A stretch of 64,000 nucleotides of DNA from Thioalkalivibrio sp. ALJ16 (GCF_000377345.1 NZ_KB898037.1:63412-127411); one strand, 5' to 3'; shown: positions 6,720 through 14,796, numbered from the stretch's first letter. Numbers and translations: made by a program. The notes: generated by a model from the letters alone, not told the origin.

Positions 6720-8738
6720 TCAGGGACGCCAGCCGAACTCGTCGGCCTTCTGCTGCGCCAGTGCCGGGATGTCGGTGGCGACGAACTTCTCGTGCAGCAC
6801 CTGCACGCCGATCATGTGGTTGATCACGGCGTCCAGCTGGACCTGGGTGGCCGCCGGGGTGTTCTCGTCCTCGTGGATCTCGAACACGCGGCGCACGCCC
6901 TCCGGGTCCAGCAGGCCCGCCTCGGCCACCTTCTCCGGCGACAGATAGCGATCGGCCAGGGCCTTCATCGCCGCCCACTTGACCGGATCGGTGTGCGCGG
7001 GCGGGGCCATGAACGCGAACTTCTCGCGCTCGTAGAGCACCTTCGGCAGCAGGCCCTTCATCGATTCGCGCAGCACGTACTTCTCGGTGCGGCCCTTGAT
7101 ACGCAGGGTCGGCGGGAGGTGGGCGCAGAACTCGGCCAGGTGATGGTCGAGAAACGGCGGGCGCGCCTCCATGGAGTTGGCCATGTCCATGCGGTCGCCC
7201 CCCCAGGTCAGGATCTGGCCCTCCAGCATGGTCTTTATCCAGACGTACTGGGCCTTGTCCAGCGGGTGCCGGCCTTCCAGCATGTCGTCGTCCAGGGCGT
7301 TGGCGATCGCACGGCCGGGCTGATAGCCCTGCATGCGTTCGCGGCGCTCCGGCGCCAGCAGGCCGGGCACGTGCTCGGCCGCCGCCAGCCAGGGCTGCAG
7401 GCAGGACGGGGTAAAGCCCATCATCTTCGTGAACTCGGGGTCATCGACCTCGTCCTCGGCCAGCATCGCGCCGGAGAACAGCTCGTTGGACTCGTTCAGC
7501 ATCTGCTGCCAGGCGACCCGGTCGGCCTCCGGCAGGGTGTCCAGGCCGTGCAGGAACATGTCGCGGCGGAAGGCCGGGTAGCCGCCGAACAGCTCGTCCG
7601 AGCCCTCGCCGGTGACCACCACCTTGTAGCCGGCCTCGTTCACGTGCCGGCTCATCAGCAGCTTGGCCACACCGAGGGTGTTGTAGATGGTGCGCTCGGC
7701 GTGCCACAGGGCCTCTTCGAAGTTGTCGTAGAGGTGGTCGGCATCCAGCCGCAGGATGTCCTGGTCGGCGCCGACGCTCTCGGCCATCTCGCGGGCGATC
7801 GCGGTCTCGTCGTAGTCGTCGTTGTCGAAGCCGATGGTGAAGGCCTTGACCGGCGCCTGCTGGCTGGCCGAGGCCAGGCCCAGGGTGATGCAGGAATCGA
7901 TCCCCCCGGAGAGGTAACAGGCGACCGGCACATCGGCCTCCAGACGCAGCTGGACGGCCTCCATCAGCTGTTCGCGCACGCCCTCGATCCAGTAGTTCTC
8001 GTCGGTGTCCTCCTCGGGCGGGCGCTCGGAGGCCAGCGGGAAGTCCATGTCCCAGTATTTCTCCTGGCGCACCTTCAGCTTGCCGTGGGCCCGCTCGACG
8101 ATGACCATGTGGCCGGGCTTCACCTGCTGGATACCCTCGAACGCGGTGGTCCCCGGGACCATGGTCTGCATCAGCTGGTGGTACAGGCCGTCGTCGGCGA
8201 ACTGGCGCGGGACGTCGGGGTTCGCGAACAGCACCTTCAGCTCGGAGCCGAACACGAAGCTGCCATTGGCCTCGGTGAAGTACAGCGGCTTGATGCCGAA
8301 GCGGTCGCGGATCAGCACCAGGCGGTCGCGCTTGCGGTCGTACAGCGAGATCGCGAACTCGCCGCGGAAGTGCTTGATCGCATCCTCCAGTCCCTCGCGC
8401 CGGTACAGGTGCATGACCATCTCGGAGTCGCTCTTGGTGCGGAACTGCACCCCGCGCGAGGTCAGGTCGGTGCGGATGCGCTTGTAGTCGTACAGCTCGC
8501 CGTTGACCGCGGTCATGATGGAGCCGTCGGTCATGCAGAACGGCTGGCGGCCGCGATTCTCGTCCAGGTCGATGATCGACAGGCGGGCATGGGAGAAGCC
8601 CACGCCGCGGTCGTCCTGCGTCCGGTAGCCGAAGCCGTCGGGGCCGCGGTGATACTGGATTGCGGCCATGTTGACCAGGGTCTGGGGGTCGACCTTGCGG
8701 TTGGGGTCGGCGTGAAAGATTCCGGCGATGCCACACAT
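6720..8738 (-). CDS. asnB: Asparagine synthase-like glutamine-dependent amidotransferase
   Basis: This is a class II glutamine amidotransferase fused to an ATP-dependent synthetase. Cys2 (MCGIAG), RGPDG, VNGELYD and RDRFGIKPLY define the glutaminase half. The PP-loop SGGIDS (277-282) and VVTGEGSDELFGG define the adenylating half. At 672 residues it is longer than E. coli AsnB (554). Such enzymes activate a carboxylate as an acyl-adenylate and replace it with ammonia from glutamine, usually giving asparagine. Here it is the last gene of a cluster containing a carbamoyltransferase, a symporter and two amide-type hydrolases, 95 bp after the ATCase-like gene. I infer that its substrate may be a carbamoylated amino acid rather than aspartate. 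The family is certain; the substrate is not. Confidence 0.85.
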   Translation of the reverse strand: MCGIAGIFHADPNRKVDPQTLVNMAAIQYHRGPDGFGYRTQDDRGVGFSHARLSIIDLDENRGRQPFCMTDGSIMTAVNGELYDYKRIRTDLTSRGVQFRTKSDSEMVMHLYRREGLEDAIKHFRGEFAISLYDRKRDRLVLIRDRFGIKPLYFTEANGSFVFGSELKVLFANPDVPRQFADDGLYHQLMQTMVPGTTAFEGIQQVKPGHMVIVERAHGKLKVRQEKYWDMDFPLASERPPEEDTDENYWIEGVREQLMEAVQLRLEADVPVACYLSGGIDSCITLGLASASQQAPVKAFTIGFDNDDYDETAIAREMAESVGADQDILRLDADHLYDNFEEALWHAERTIYNTLGVAKLLMSRHVNEAGYKVVVTGEGSDELFGGYPAFRRDMFLHGLDTLPEADRVAWQQMLNESNELFSGAMLAEDEVDDPEFTKMMGFTPSCLQPWLAAAEHVPGLLAPERRERMQGYQPGRAIANALDDDMLEGRHPLDKAQYVWIKTMLEGQILTWGGDRMDMANSMEARPPFLDHHLAEFCAHLPPTLRIKGRTEKYVLRESMKGLLPKVLYEREKFAFMAPPAHTDPVKWAAMKALADRYLSPEKVAEAGLLDPEGVRRVFEIHEDENTPAATQVQLDAVINHMIGVQVLHEKFVATDIPALAQQKADEFGWRP

Positions 8739-8833
8739 GGCATGTCTCCTTGGTTATCCGTTCGGTGCGAGCGGGGCGCGGCCCGGTCCGTTCCGGCGCG
8801 CCACGCCACTCGCGGTTCAGTTCAGTACGAGGT

Positions 8834-9916
8834 TCAGTCTTCCGGGGTGTCCATGACCGCGCTGATGCGGCGGACCACGCTGGTCAGCAGCGCCATGCGC
8901 ACAAACACCGCCCCGCGGGCCTGGGCGAAATACCAGTTGTGCGGGGTGTCATCGAGGTCCGTGGACAGCTCCGCACCGCGCGCCAGCGGGTGCAGGATGA
9001 TCGCGCCCTTCTTCAGCGGGGAGTTGCGGTCCAGCTTCAGGCCCTCGCCCATGGACTCGAAGGTATCGCCCACCCAGGCGATGGCGTTGATGTACACCAC
9101 GTCCAGCTCCGGCAGCACCGGGTCCAGTTCGTGCACCACGCGCAGGTTCAGGCCGGCCTCTTCCAGTTCCTCGCGCTGGCCGGGATCGAAGTTCTCGTCC
9201 TCGCGCGAGATGATCACGACCTCCGCGATCGCCTCCGGGAACAGGCTCAGCAGGCGCAGCAGCGAGCGCACCGTGCGCATGCGCGAGGGCACCCCGATGA
9301 TGCCGACCTTGATGCGGTCCTCCGGCGCCACCGGGCCGGTGAACAGCTCCGGGCGCCACTTGGCCAGGGTGTAGACATCCGCCAGCGCCTGGGTCGGGTG
9401 CTCGTCGATGCCGTTGCCGGCGTTGACCAGCGGGATGCGCAGGTTCTCCAGCATGTTGTGCGCGGCCTCGCCATCCGAGGAGCGCAGCACCAGCACGTCG
9501 CCATAGTTGTTGAACATCTCGGCGATGTCCGCCAGCGATTCACCCTTGGCGATGCCGGTGCTCTTGGGGTCGGTGATCGACATCACCGCCCCGCCAAGCC
9601 GGTGCCAGGCGCTCTCGAAGGACAGCCGCGTGCGGGTGGACGGCTCGTAGAACGCACTGATCAGGATCTTGCCCGCCAGCGGCAGGTGCATCAGGGCCGG
9701 GGTGGTCTCGTACTGCGCCGCCAGGCGGAACAGCTGCAGCAGTTCGTCACGCGTGAATTGCTGGCTGGAGACCACATGCGAGGCCGCCAGCTTCAATAGC
9801 GGGTCCGGGTCTTCCTCCACTGCGGTCAGCAGGGCCCGGGGGCGGTCCGTACCGGCGGTACCGTCCTTGGGATTAAGGGCGTGCAAGGGATCTTCGGTGT
9901 AGTTCACCAGAGGCAT
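8834..9916 (-). CDS. ATCase-like carbamoyltransferase with an altered amino-acid pocket
   Basis: The 360-residue protein belongs to the aspartate/ornithine carbamoyltransferase fold. Carbamoyl-phosphate residues are conserved: STRTR (93-97), Lys124 in IAKGESLAD, Arg145, and HPTQ (173-176). Arg214 matches E. coli Arg167. The segment equivalent to E. coli YMTRVQ, which holds aspartate-binding Arg229 and Gln231, reads YINAIA (275-280), so both are alanine. HPLPR has become HPLAR. This argues against a housekeeping PyrB and for another amino acceptor. The N-terminus is about 50 residues longer than a typical catalytic chain. The chosen ATG (9916) overlaps the end of the small gene upstream by 13 bases. 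No pyrI or pyrC is adjacent. Confidence 0.82.
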   Translation of the reverse strand: MPLVNYTEDPLHALNPKDGTAGTDRPRALLTAVEEDPDPLLKLAASHVVSSQQFTRDELLQLFRLAAQYETTPALMHLPLAGKILISAFYEPSTRTRLSFESAWHRLGGAVMSITDPKSTGIAKGESLADIAEMFNNYGDVLVLRSSDGEAAHNMLENLRIPLVNAGNGIDEHPTQALADVYTLAKWRPELFTGPVAPEDRIKVGIIGVPSRMRTVRSLLRLLSLFPEAIAEVVIISREDENFDPGQREELEEAGLNLRVVHELDPVLPELDVVYINAIAWVGDTFESMGEGLKLDRNSPLKKGAIILHPLARGAELSTDLDDTPHNWYFAQARGAVFVRMALLTSVVRRISAVMDTPED

Positions 9917-10026
9917 CCTTTTTTCCAGTCGCGAATGAACAGGGCCAGCAGCAGGATCGGGGTCAGGGTGGCCATCAGGGTGGCGGCCACCACGATGAGC
10001 GTCAGGGCCGTGGTCGAGACAGTCAT
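9904..10026 (-). CDS. 40-residue single-span membrane peptide beside the SSS symporter
   Basis: This is a short open frame of 40 codons plus stop. Its ATG overlaps the symporter stop in an ATGA junction (10023-10026), and its 3' end overlaps the start of the carbamoyltransferase gene. The product starts MTVSTTALTLIVVAATLMAT, continues hydrophobically to about residue 31, and ends in a charged tail (RDWKKGCLW), as expected of a one-helix inner-membrane protein with the tail in the cytoplasm. Back-to-back translational coupling on both sides is strong evidence for a real gene. Small accessory proteins are known next to some SSS-type symporters, so a stabilising or regulatory role for the neighbouring transporter is the best guess. 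Confidence 0.72.
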   Translation of the reverse strand: MTVSTTALTLIVVAATLMATLTPILLLALFIRDWKKGCLW

Positions 10027-11489
10027 GCCGGACTCCCCTTCGGTTGGACATCATCCCGCGCGAGGCGGTCCCAGTCGAACGGGCGCGGTGCCAGCCAGGT
10101 GCTGAGCACCATCACCGCCAGCGACACCGCTGCGCCCACCAGTGCCGCGACGTAGAAACCGATCAGGAAGTAGCTGGCGAGCCCGACACCCGACCCCAGT
10201 ATCATCGACCAGGCCGCGCCTTGCGGGTTCGCCCGCTGCCAGTACAGCCCGGCGACGATCGGCCAGATCGCGGAGGCCACGAAAGCGCCGGTGAAGTACA
10301 GCAGCTCGGCCAGCGAACCAATGATCGGCAGCGAGCCGCGATAGCTCGCGGCCAGCCAGGTCAGCAACCCCAGCAGCACCACGATCACCTTGGTCGCGCG
10401 AAACTGGCTCTGCTCGCTGGCCTGCGGGCGGATATGGCCGCGGTAGATATCGCGGGTGACCAGGTCCGAGGTGGCCGCCAGCAGCGAGTCGAGGCTCGAG
10501 GCCAGCGCGGCGAAGACGACGATGAAGACCACGATCGCGCCGGTCAGGCCGAGCACCTCGGCCGCGACCAGCGGCCCGACCATGTCCGCGGCGGGCACGT
10601 TGATGCCCAGCGCCGGCGTGGCCAGGGCGATGAAGCCGGCCACGATCGGGATCGGCAGCCACAGCAGCCCTCCCAGCAGGTAGGCGCGGAAGCCGACGTT
10701 GCGGCCAAAGGCGAAGGCGCGCGACCACCAGACGTTGGAGTGGAAGATCTCGCCCACCCCGAACAGCAGGTTGTTGAAAAGGAACATGATCGCGGCCGGG
10801 AACAGCAGGCTCAGCAGTTCCGGGCGCTCTTCCATCAGGTTGAAGTGGATCGCCTCGAACCCGACCTTGTCGATGGTCAGCCAGGCGATAAACGCCGCCC
10901 CCGCGATGATGATGATGGTCTGGATAAAGTCGGTCCCGATGACCGCGCGCAGACCGCCCAGCAGGGTGTAGATCACGCAGACGGTCAGGATCACGGTCAT
11001 GCCCACGCGATAGTCGATTCCGGCCAGGGCATTGATCAGCACCCCGCCGGCCATCGCCATCGAGACCAGCCAGCCGAAGGCGTAAATCAGCGAAACCACC
11101 AGGAACACGCGCCAGGTGAAGGTGCCGAAGCGCAGGCGGATGAAATCGCCGGAGGTGAAGCCGCGCGGCATCAGCTCGCGGATGCGGCGGGCCAGCGGCG
11201 CGAACAGGATCAGGCCCAGCGCCCCCAGCGAATACCCGAGCATGCCCCAGACACCGAGCTGCAGCGCCAGCTGCGGGGCGGTCATCGTGGTATTGGCGGT
11301 GACCCAGGTAGCCATCGCGGTCGCAGTGGCCAGCGCCATGCCGACATTGCGCCCGGCCAGCATGTGGTCCTCGGCGGTCTTGTTGTGACGACCCAGCCAC
11401 CAGCCGAGCGCCACCCAGAGGATGCTGAACGCGATCAGCAGCCCCCAGGCGATGGAGCTCGGGAGGATCGGGGCGTCGAGACCGTTCAC
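10023..11489 (-). CDS. Sodium:solute symporter (SSS family)
   Basis: The 488-residue protein has about 13 predicted transmembrane segments and SSS-family landmarks: the early AGRNVG segment after the first helix, GGLRAVIGTDFIQTIIII in the middle, and ASSLDSLLAATSDLVTRDIY, a Na+-site region. It presumably imports a small polar solute with Na+, which suits a haloalkaliphile. Parts recall urea-type (DUR3-like) members, but the substrate cannot be read from sequence. It overlaps the isochorismatase-family gene upstream by 4 bases and the 40-residue peptide downstream by 4 bases, so these genes are translationally coupled. In context the substrate may be the compound that the cluster makes or degrades. 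Confidence 0.88.
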   Translation of the reverse strand: MNGLDAPILPSSIAWGLLIAFSILWVALGWWLGRHNKTAEDHMLAGRNVGMALATATAMATWVTANTTMTAPQLALQLGVWGMLGYSLGALGLILFAPLARRIRELMPRGFTSGDFIRLRFGTFTWRVFLVVSLIYAFGWLVSMAMAGGVLINALAGIDYRVGMTVILTVCVIYTLLGGLRAVIGTDFIQTIIIIAGAAFIAWLTIDKVGFEAIHFNLMEERPELLSLLFPAAIMFLFNNLLFGVGEIFHSNVWWSRAFAFGRNVGFRAYLLGGLLWLPIPIVAGFIALATPALGINVPAADMVGPLVAAEVLGLTGAIVVFIVVFAALASSLDSLLAATSDLVTRDIYRGHIRPQASEQSQFRATKVIVVLLGLLTWLAASYRGSLPIIGSLAELLYFTGAFVASAIWPIVAGLYWQRANPQGAAWSMILGSGVGLASYFLIGFYVAALVGAAVSLAVMVLSTWLAPRPFDWDRLARDDVQPKGSPA

Positions 11490-12229
11490 GAGGCCTCCTT
11501 CACCTTTTTGATCTCGCGGATCGCCTCGTCGGTGGTCATCACGCGGGCGTAGCGATCCTTGATGGTGGTAATCGTCGCCTTCTGCATCTCCGGGGTCACC
11601 GTCGCGGTGGCGTCGTCCATCAGCGTGACATAGAAGCCCAGGTCACAGGCATCGCGCACGGCCGTGGATACGCACTCGTTGGAGTACACGCCCACGATGA
11701 ACAGCGCCGAGATGTTCAGGTTGCGCAGGATGTAGTGCAGGTTGGTCGAGTTGAAGACCCCGCTGGCGGTCTTGTCCAGCACGATCTCGTCGCCCACCGG
11801 CGCCACCTGTTCGACGAACTCCGCATCCTTGGAGCCGGGCGCGGCATGCAGGTTCAGGCGCTTGTGACCCGGGCTGCGGTCGCGGCCATCGCGGGTCAGC
11901 GAGCGGATGCGCGTGTGGATCACCTCCAGCCCCTGCTCGCGGAACGCATCCTGCAGGCGGCGCACGTTTGGGAGCACCGTCTGTTCCAGGCGGTTGAAGT
12001 AGTACTCCTGGGCCTCGGGCGGCACGCCGGACTGCATCGAGTCGGCGAACACACCGTGACCGCGCGCGGCATCGAGGTACTGCAGGTCGATGCACAGCAG
12101 GGCGACGTGATGCTCGCGCAGCTCCTGACGCAGGACCGGGGTCGTGATCAGGCTCTCCTGGTACTGCTCGCGCAGCGGATCCAGGGAGTCGTAGTCGGTG
12201 AGCTGGGACACGTTGTCGTTATTGGCCAT
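11486..12229 (-). CDS. Isochorismatase-family cysteine amidohydrolase
   Basis: The 247-residue hydrolase has the family catalytic triad: Asp48 in CIDLQ, Lys153 in LDKTASGVF and Cys186 in SNECVST. The last motif is typical of the amidase branch (N-carbamoylsarcosine amidase, ureidoacrylate amidase, biuret hydrolase, nicotinamidase relatives) rather than true isochorismatases. It lies between a carbamoyl-amino-acid-type hydrolase and a symporter in one operon. I infer that it cleaves a carboxamide or ureido bond of the cluster's compound. The roughly 40-residue N-terminal extension before the core fold is unassigned. Confidence 0.85.
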   Translation of the reverse strand: MANNDNVSQLTDYDSLDPLREQYQESLITTPVLRQELREHHVALLCIDLQYLDAARGHGVFADSMQSGVPPEAQEYYFNRLEQTVLPNVRRLQDAFREQGLEVIHTRIRSLTRDGRDRSPGHKRLNLHAAPGSKDAEFVEQVAPVGDEIVLDKTASGVFNSTNLHYILRNLNISALFIVGVYSNECVSTAVRDACDLGFYVTLMDDATATVTPEMQKATITTIKDRYARVMTTDEAIREIKKVKEAS

Positions 12230-12265
12230 GCCGGTCGGTCCTTGGGTCGCGGTGATGGGGGATGC

Positions 12266-13507
12266 TCACGGACGGGCGGCCAGGGCCAGGGCGCTTTGCA
12301 GCGTCAGGTTGGCGCCCGTCTCGATATCTTCCCAGTTTGTCCATTCCGCCGCGGAATGGCTACGCCCCTGCAGGCTCGGCACGAAGATCATGCCGGTGCG
12401 CGTGATCGCGCTCATGCTCTGGGTGTCGTGGGCGGCCCCGCTGGGCATGGTCAGGTACTCCAGGCCCATGCGTTCGGCGGTCGCCTCGATGGTCTGCACG
12501 ATGCCCGTGTCACAGCGCACCGGGTCGATCTCGGAGAGCACATCGAACTCGAACATCAGGTCGCGCCGGCGCGCGAGGCTGGACAGCGTGCGACGGGCCG
12601 CGTGGGCCAGCGCGGTCAGGACCTTCTCGTCGGTATCGCGCACCTCGAAGGAGAAAGTCGCCATGCCCGGCACGGTGTTCGCCGCGCCCGGCGAGAGCTC
12701 TACGCGGCCGATGGTCGCGCGCGAGTTCGGGCTGCCGTGCTCTTCCAGCAGGCGATTGATCTCGCCGCCGAACTCGGCCAGCCCCTGAAAGGCATCATTA
12801 CGCATGTCCATCGGTGTGGTGCCGGCATGGTTCGGCTGCCCCTTCAGGCGCACCTCCCACTTGAACAGGCCGGTAATGGCCTCGACCACGCCCACACTCA
12901 GGCCGCGGCGATCCAGCACCGGGCCCTGTTCGATATGGGTCTCGATGAAAGCGTGCAGGGAGTGCGGGTCGCGCCGCGCGCTCAGCGCATCGTCGGCATT
13001 CAGACCCCAGTTGGCCATCGCCTCGACCAGGGTGATGCCCTCGAGATCCCGGGCATGGCTGATGCTCTCCGGGGTCAGCTTTCCGGCCATTGCCTGCGAC
13101 CCGAACATGCCGCCGAAACGGCCCTCCTCGTCGGTGAAGTCGATCACCTCCAGCGGGTACTGCAGATCGACCGCGTGGTCCTTGGCCGTGCGCAGCACCT
13201 CCAGCCCGATCAGCACCCCGAGGGCACCATCCAGCGGGCCGCCCCCCGGGACGGTATCGAGATGCGAGCCCATGGCGACCACCGGGCGCTTGCCGTCGTA
13301 GTCGAGCCGGCCGTGCAGGTTGGCGGCACCGTCCTGCCAGACGTCCAGGCCCGCAGCCTCCAGGCGGCCGCGAAACCACTCGCGCCCGGCACGGTCGCCC
13401 TCGCTGAAGGCACGGCGGTGCAGGCCACGGTCAGCGTCGCGTCCGATCTGCCCCAGCTCGGTAATGTCCTGCTGCAGGCGCTGCATGTTGATCTTGAGTT
13501 CGTTCAT
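12266..13507 (-). CDS. M20-family Zn-dependent N-carbamoyl-amino-acid hydrolase / allantoate amidohydrolase
   Basis: The 413-residue protein is of the hydantoinase/carbamoylase class. Metal and catalytic motifs are intact: GSHLDTVPGGGPLDGALG (His82, Asp93), FTDEEGRFGG..GSQ (Glu127/128), HIEQGP, the dimer-lid motif PNHAGTTPM and SGAAHDTQ. Members hydrolyse ureido groups to amine, CO2 and ammonia. The family includes N-carbamoyl-L-amino-acid hydrolases, allantoate amidohydrolase and beta-ureidopropionase, which sequence alone does not separate here. It is 36 bp upstream of the isochorismatase-family gene. Beside a carbamoyltransferase it could undo the carbamoylation, which suggests turnover of a carbamoylated solute. 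Confidence 0.87.
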   Translation of the reverse strand: MNELKINMQRLQQDITELGQIGRDADRGLHRRAFSEGDRAGREWFRGRLEAAGLDVWQDGAANLHGRLDYDGKRPVVAMGSHLDTVPGGGPLDGALGVLIGLEVLRTAKDHAVDLQYPLEVIDFTDEEGRFGGMFGSQAMAGKLTPESISHARDLEGITLVEAMANWGLNADDALSARRDPHSLHAFIETHIEQGPVLDRRGLSVGVVEAITGLFKWEVRLKGQPNHAGTTPMDMRNDAFQGLAEFGGEINRLLEEHGSPNSRATIGRVELSPGAANTVPGMATFSFEVRDTDEKVLTALAHAARRTLSSLARRRDLMFEFDVLSEIDPVRCDTGIVQTIEATAERMGLEYLTMPSGAAHDTQSMSAITRTGMIFVPSLQGRSHSAAEWTNWEDIETGANLTLQSALALAARP

Positions 13508-13576
13508 CGTGTTCTCCGATAAGGCCGCCGGCCCCGGTCGCGGTACACGCGGATCGACGGGGCGGGGCAGGTGAAT

Positions 13577-13993
13577 TCAGCCGCGTGGGCGACCGCGCAG
13601 GATGGCCACGATCAGGACCAGAAAGACGACGCCCCCCAGCACGAAGAAGCCGAATGCGCGAGCCAGGCTGTGATGCTCGACGCGGACCGTGGCCGTATCC
13701 GACCAGTCGTCGGCGTCGCTGGCACGCAGGCGGAAGCGGTATTCGCCATCGGGCAGACCGCTCACCACCGTGCTGGTGTCATGGCCTTCGTAGATGATGC
13801 GTGCATCGCCGTGATCCGGGCCCGCGGCCTGCTCCAGAGCGACGGCGCCAGCGGCCTCCCAGCTCAGGGTAAAGCCCCCGTCCGTGGAACGCTCGGGGGG
13901 GGCGTCGAAGGCTGGAGCCGCCTGCACCGCCAGCGGCAGCCACAACAGCGCCAGCAGCAGGGAACGAGCGGCACTCATCGCGGGCCAGCGCAT
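13577..13993 (-). CDS. Secreted, membrane-anchored protein with fibronectin type III-like domain
   Basis: The 138-residue protein has a signal peptide (about 1-25, ending AVQAAP), a beta-rich Fn3-like core (STDGGFTLSWEAAG ... LPDGEYRFRLRASDADDW) and one C-terminal transmembrane helix (about 113-133) ending RGRPRG, so the domain should face the periplasm. No enzymatic motif is visible. It begins 8 bp after marR and heads the structural genes of the cluster. Its role there is unknown; surface or cell-envelope sensing is only a guess. The Met five codons downstream is an alternative start. Confidence 0.68.
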   Translation of the reverse strand: MRWPAMSAARSLLLALLWLPLAVQAAPAFDAPPERSTDGGFTLSWEAAGAVALEQAAGPDHGDARIIYEGHDTSTVVSGLPDGEYRFRLRASDADDWSDTATVRVEHHSLARAFGFFVLGGVVFLVLIVAILRGRPRG

Positions 13994-14001
13994 CGTGGGT
14001 C

Positions 14002-14526
14002 TCAGGACTTGCCGTCGAACGGCTGAAGTCCGGCCCGTTCTTCAGTGGTGTTCATGGCCTCCACGAGCAGGTCCAGCCCCTGGTTCAGGTCGTCCAGGCG
14101 CCCCTTCGGCAGCGACTGCAGCGCACGGTTGAGCTCGCCCTGAGGGGCCGCCGGAGCTCGGTCCAGCAGTTCCATCCCCTGGTCGGTCACGTACAGGCGC
14201 ACAATGCGCTGGTCCTTCTCCGGACGGCGGCGCTCGATCAGGCCGCGCTGTTCCAGCTTGTCGAGCAGATTGGATGTGGTCGAGGCGTGCACCGACAGCC
14301 GGCGCGAGAGATCGCTGACGTTGAGCCCCGGGGTCCGCTGCAGCTCCCACAGGGCCCACAGCTGCGAGGCGCTGATGCCGCAGGCACGCTCCACCGTGCG
14401 CGAGTGCCCCTGCAGCGCCCGAATAATCACGCGGAGCTGGCGGATGACCGAGCGCACGACATCGGGCTCGGTACTGTTGTTCGGATCGGGTTCCGGCCCC
14501 GATCGTGTGGCCTGGCTCAGCGACAT
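14002..14526 (-). CDS. MarR-family transcriptional regulator, probable local repressor (EctR-like)
   Basis: The 174-residue winged helix-turn-helix protein reads as MarR: LWALWELQRTPGLNVSDLSRRLSVHASTTSNLLDKLEQRGLIERRRPEKDQRIVRLYVT, given in short here only to point at the HTH (LNVSDLSRRLSV) and wing (RRPEKDQRIV). The start at 14526 is preferred over the far-upstream Met at 14739, because the extra N-terminus is low-complexity and lies across the palindrome. It is the first gene of the minus-strand cluster. An 18-bp palindrome lies 33 bp upstream of its start, so autorepression is likely. MarR proteins of the EctR type control ectoine genes in halophilic methylotrophs, which fits an osmolyte operon. 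Confidence 0.85.
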   Translation of the reverse strand: MSLSQATRSGPEPDPNNSTEPDVVRSVIRQLRVIIRALQGHSRTVERACGISASQLWALWELQRTPGLNVSDLSRRLSVHASTTSNLLDKLEQRGLIERRRPEKDQRIVRLYVTDQGMELLDRAPAAPQGELNRALQSLPKGRLDDLNQGLDLLVEAMNTTEERAGLQPFDGKS

Positions 14527-14558
14527 CGCATTTCTCGTTATTTCAGCATCTGTTTGGT

Positions 14559-14576
14559 TATTTTTGTACAAAAATA
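14559..14576. promoter_or_regulatory. Perfect 18-bp palindrome, candidate MarR operator
   Basis: TATTTTTGTACAAAAATA is fully self-complementary and strikingly AT-rich for this genome. It can be read as 8-bp half-sites with a 2-bp centre, the layout I recall for the EctR1 operator. A minus-strand TTGCAA hexamer at 14583-14588 places it over the likely -10 region of the marR operon. Confidence 0.65.
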
Positions 14577-14768
14577 GTTCCGTTGCAACTTGATGCCCGG
14601 GTGGCGGAATCGCCTCCCGGCCACTAAACAGGGGTTCAGGGGAGCGCTTTCTCACGCAGAATCCGCTGCCGATCACGGCGAGACGGGCACCGCCTGAGGC
14701 CCGGCAGGCCAAGGAACGCCTGCAAGGTGTCGCGGTCACACAACAACACGCTGAACTTGCGTCACGTG

Positions 14769-14796
14769 TTTACAACGCATTAGGTTTTACTTATAA
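14769..14796 (+). promoter_or_regulatory. Candidate sigma-70 promoter of the porin gene
   Basis: TTTACA (14769-14774), a 16-bp spacer and TTATAA (14791-14796) lie about 95 bp before the porin start. The 14527-14892 gap otherwise holds only the MarR palindrome and no gene. Confidence 0.5.

Noticed and set aside
6231-9374. Plus-strand ORF of 1047 aa
   Set aside because: It is antisense to the AsnB-like and carbamoyltransferase genes, and its translation is low-complexity His/Val/Gly-rich; the minus-strand genes have full family motifs.
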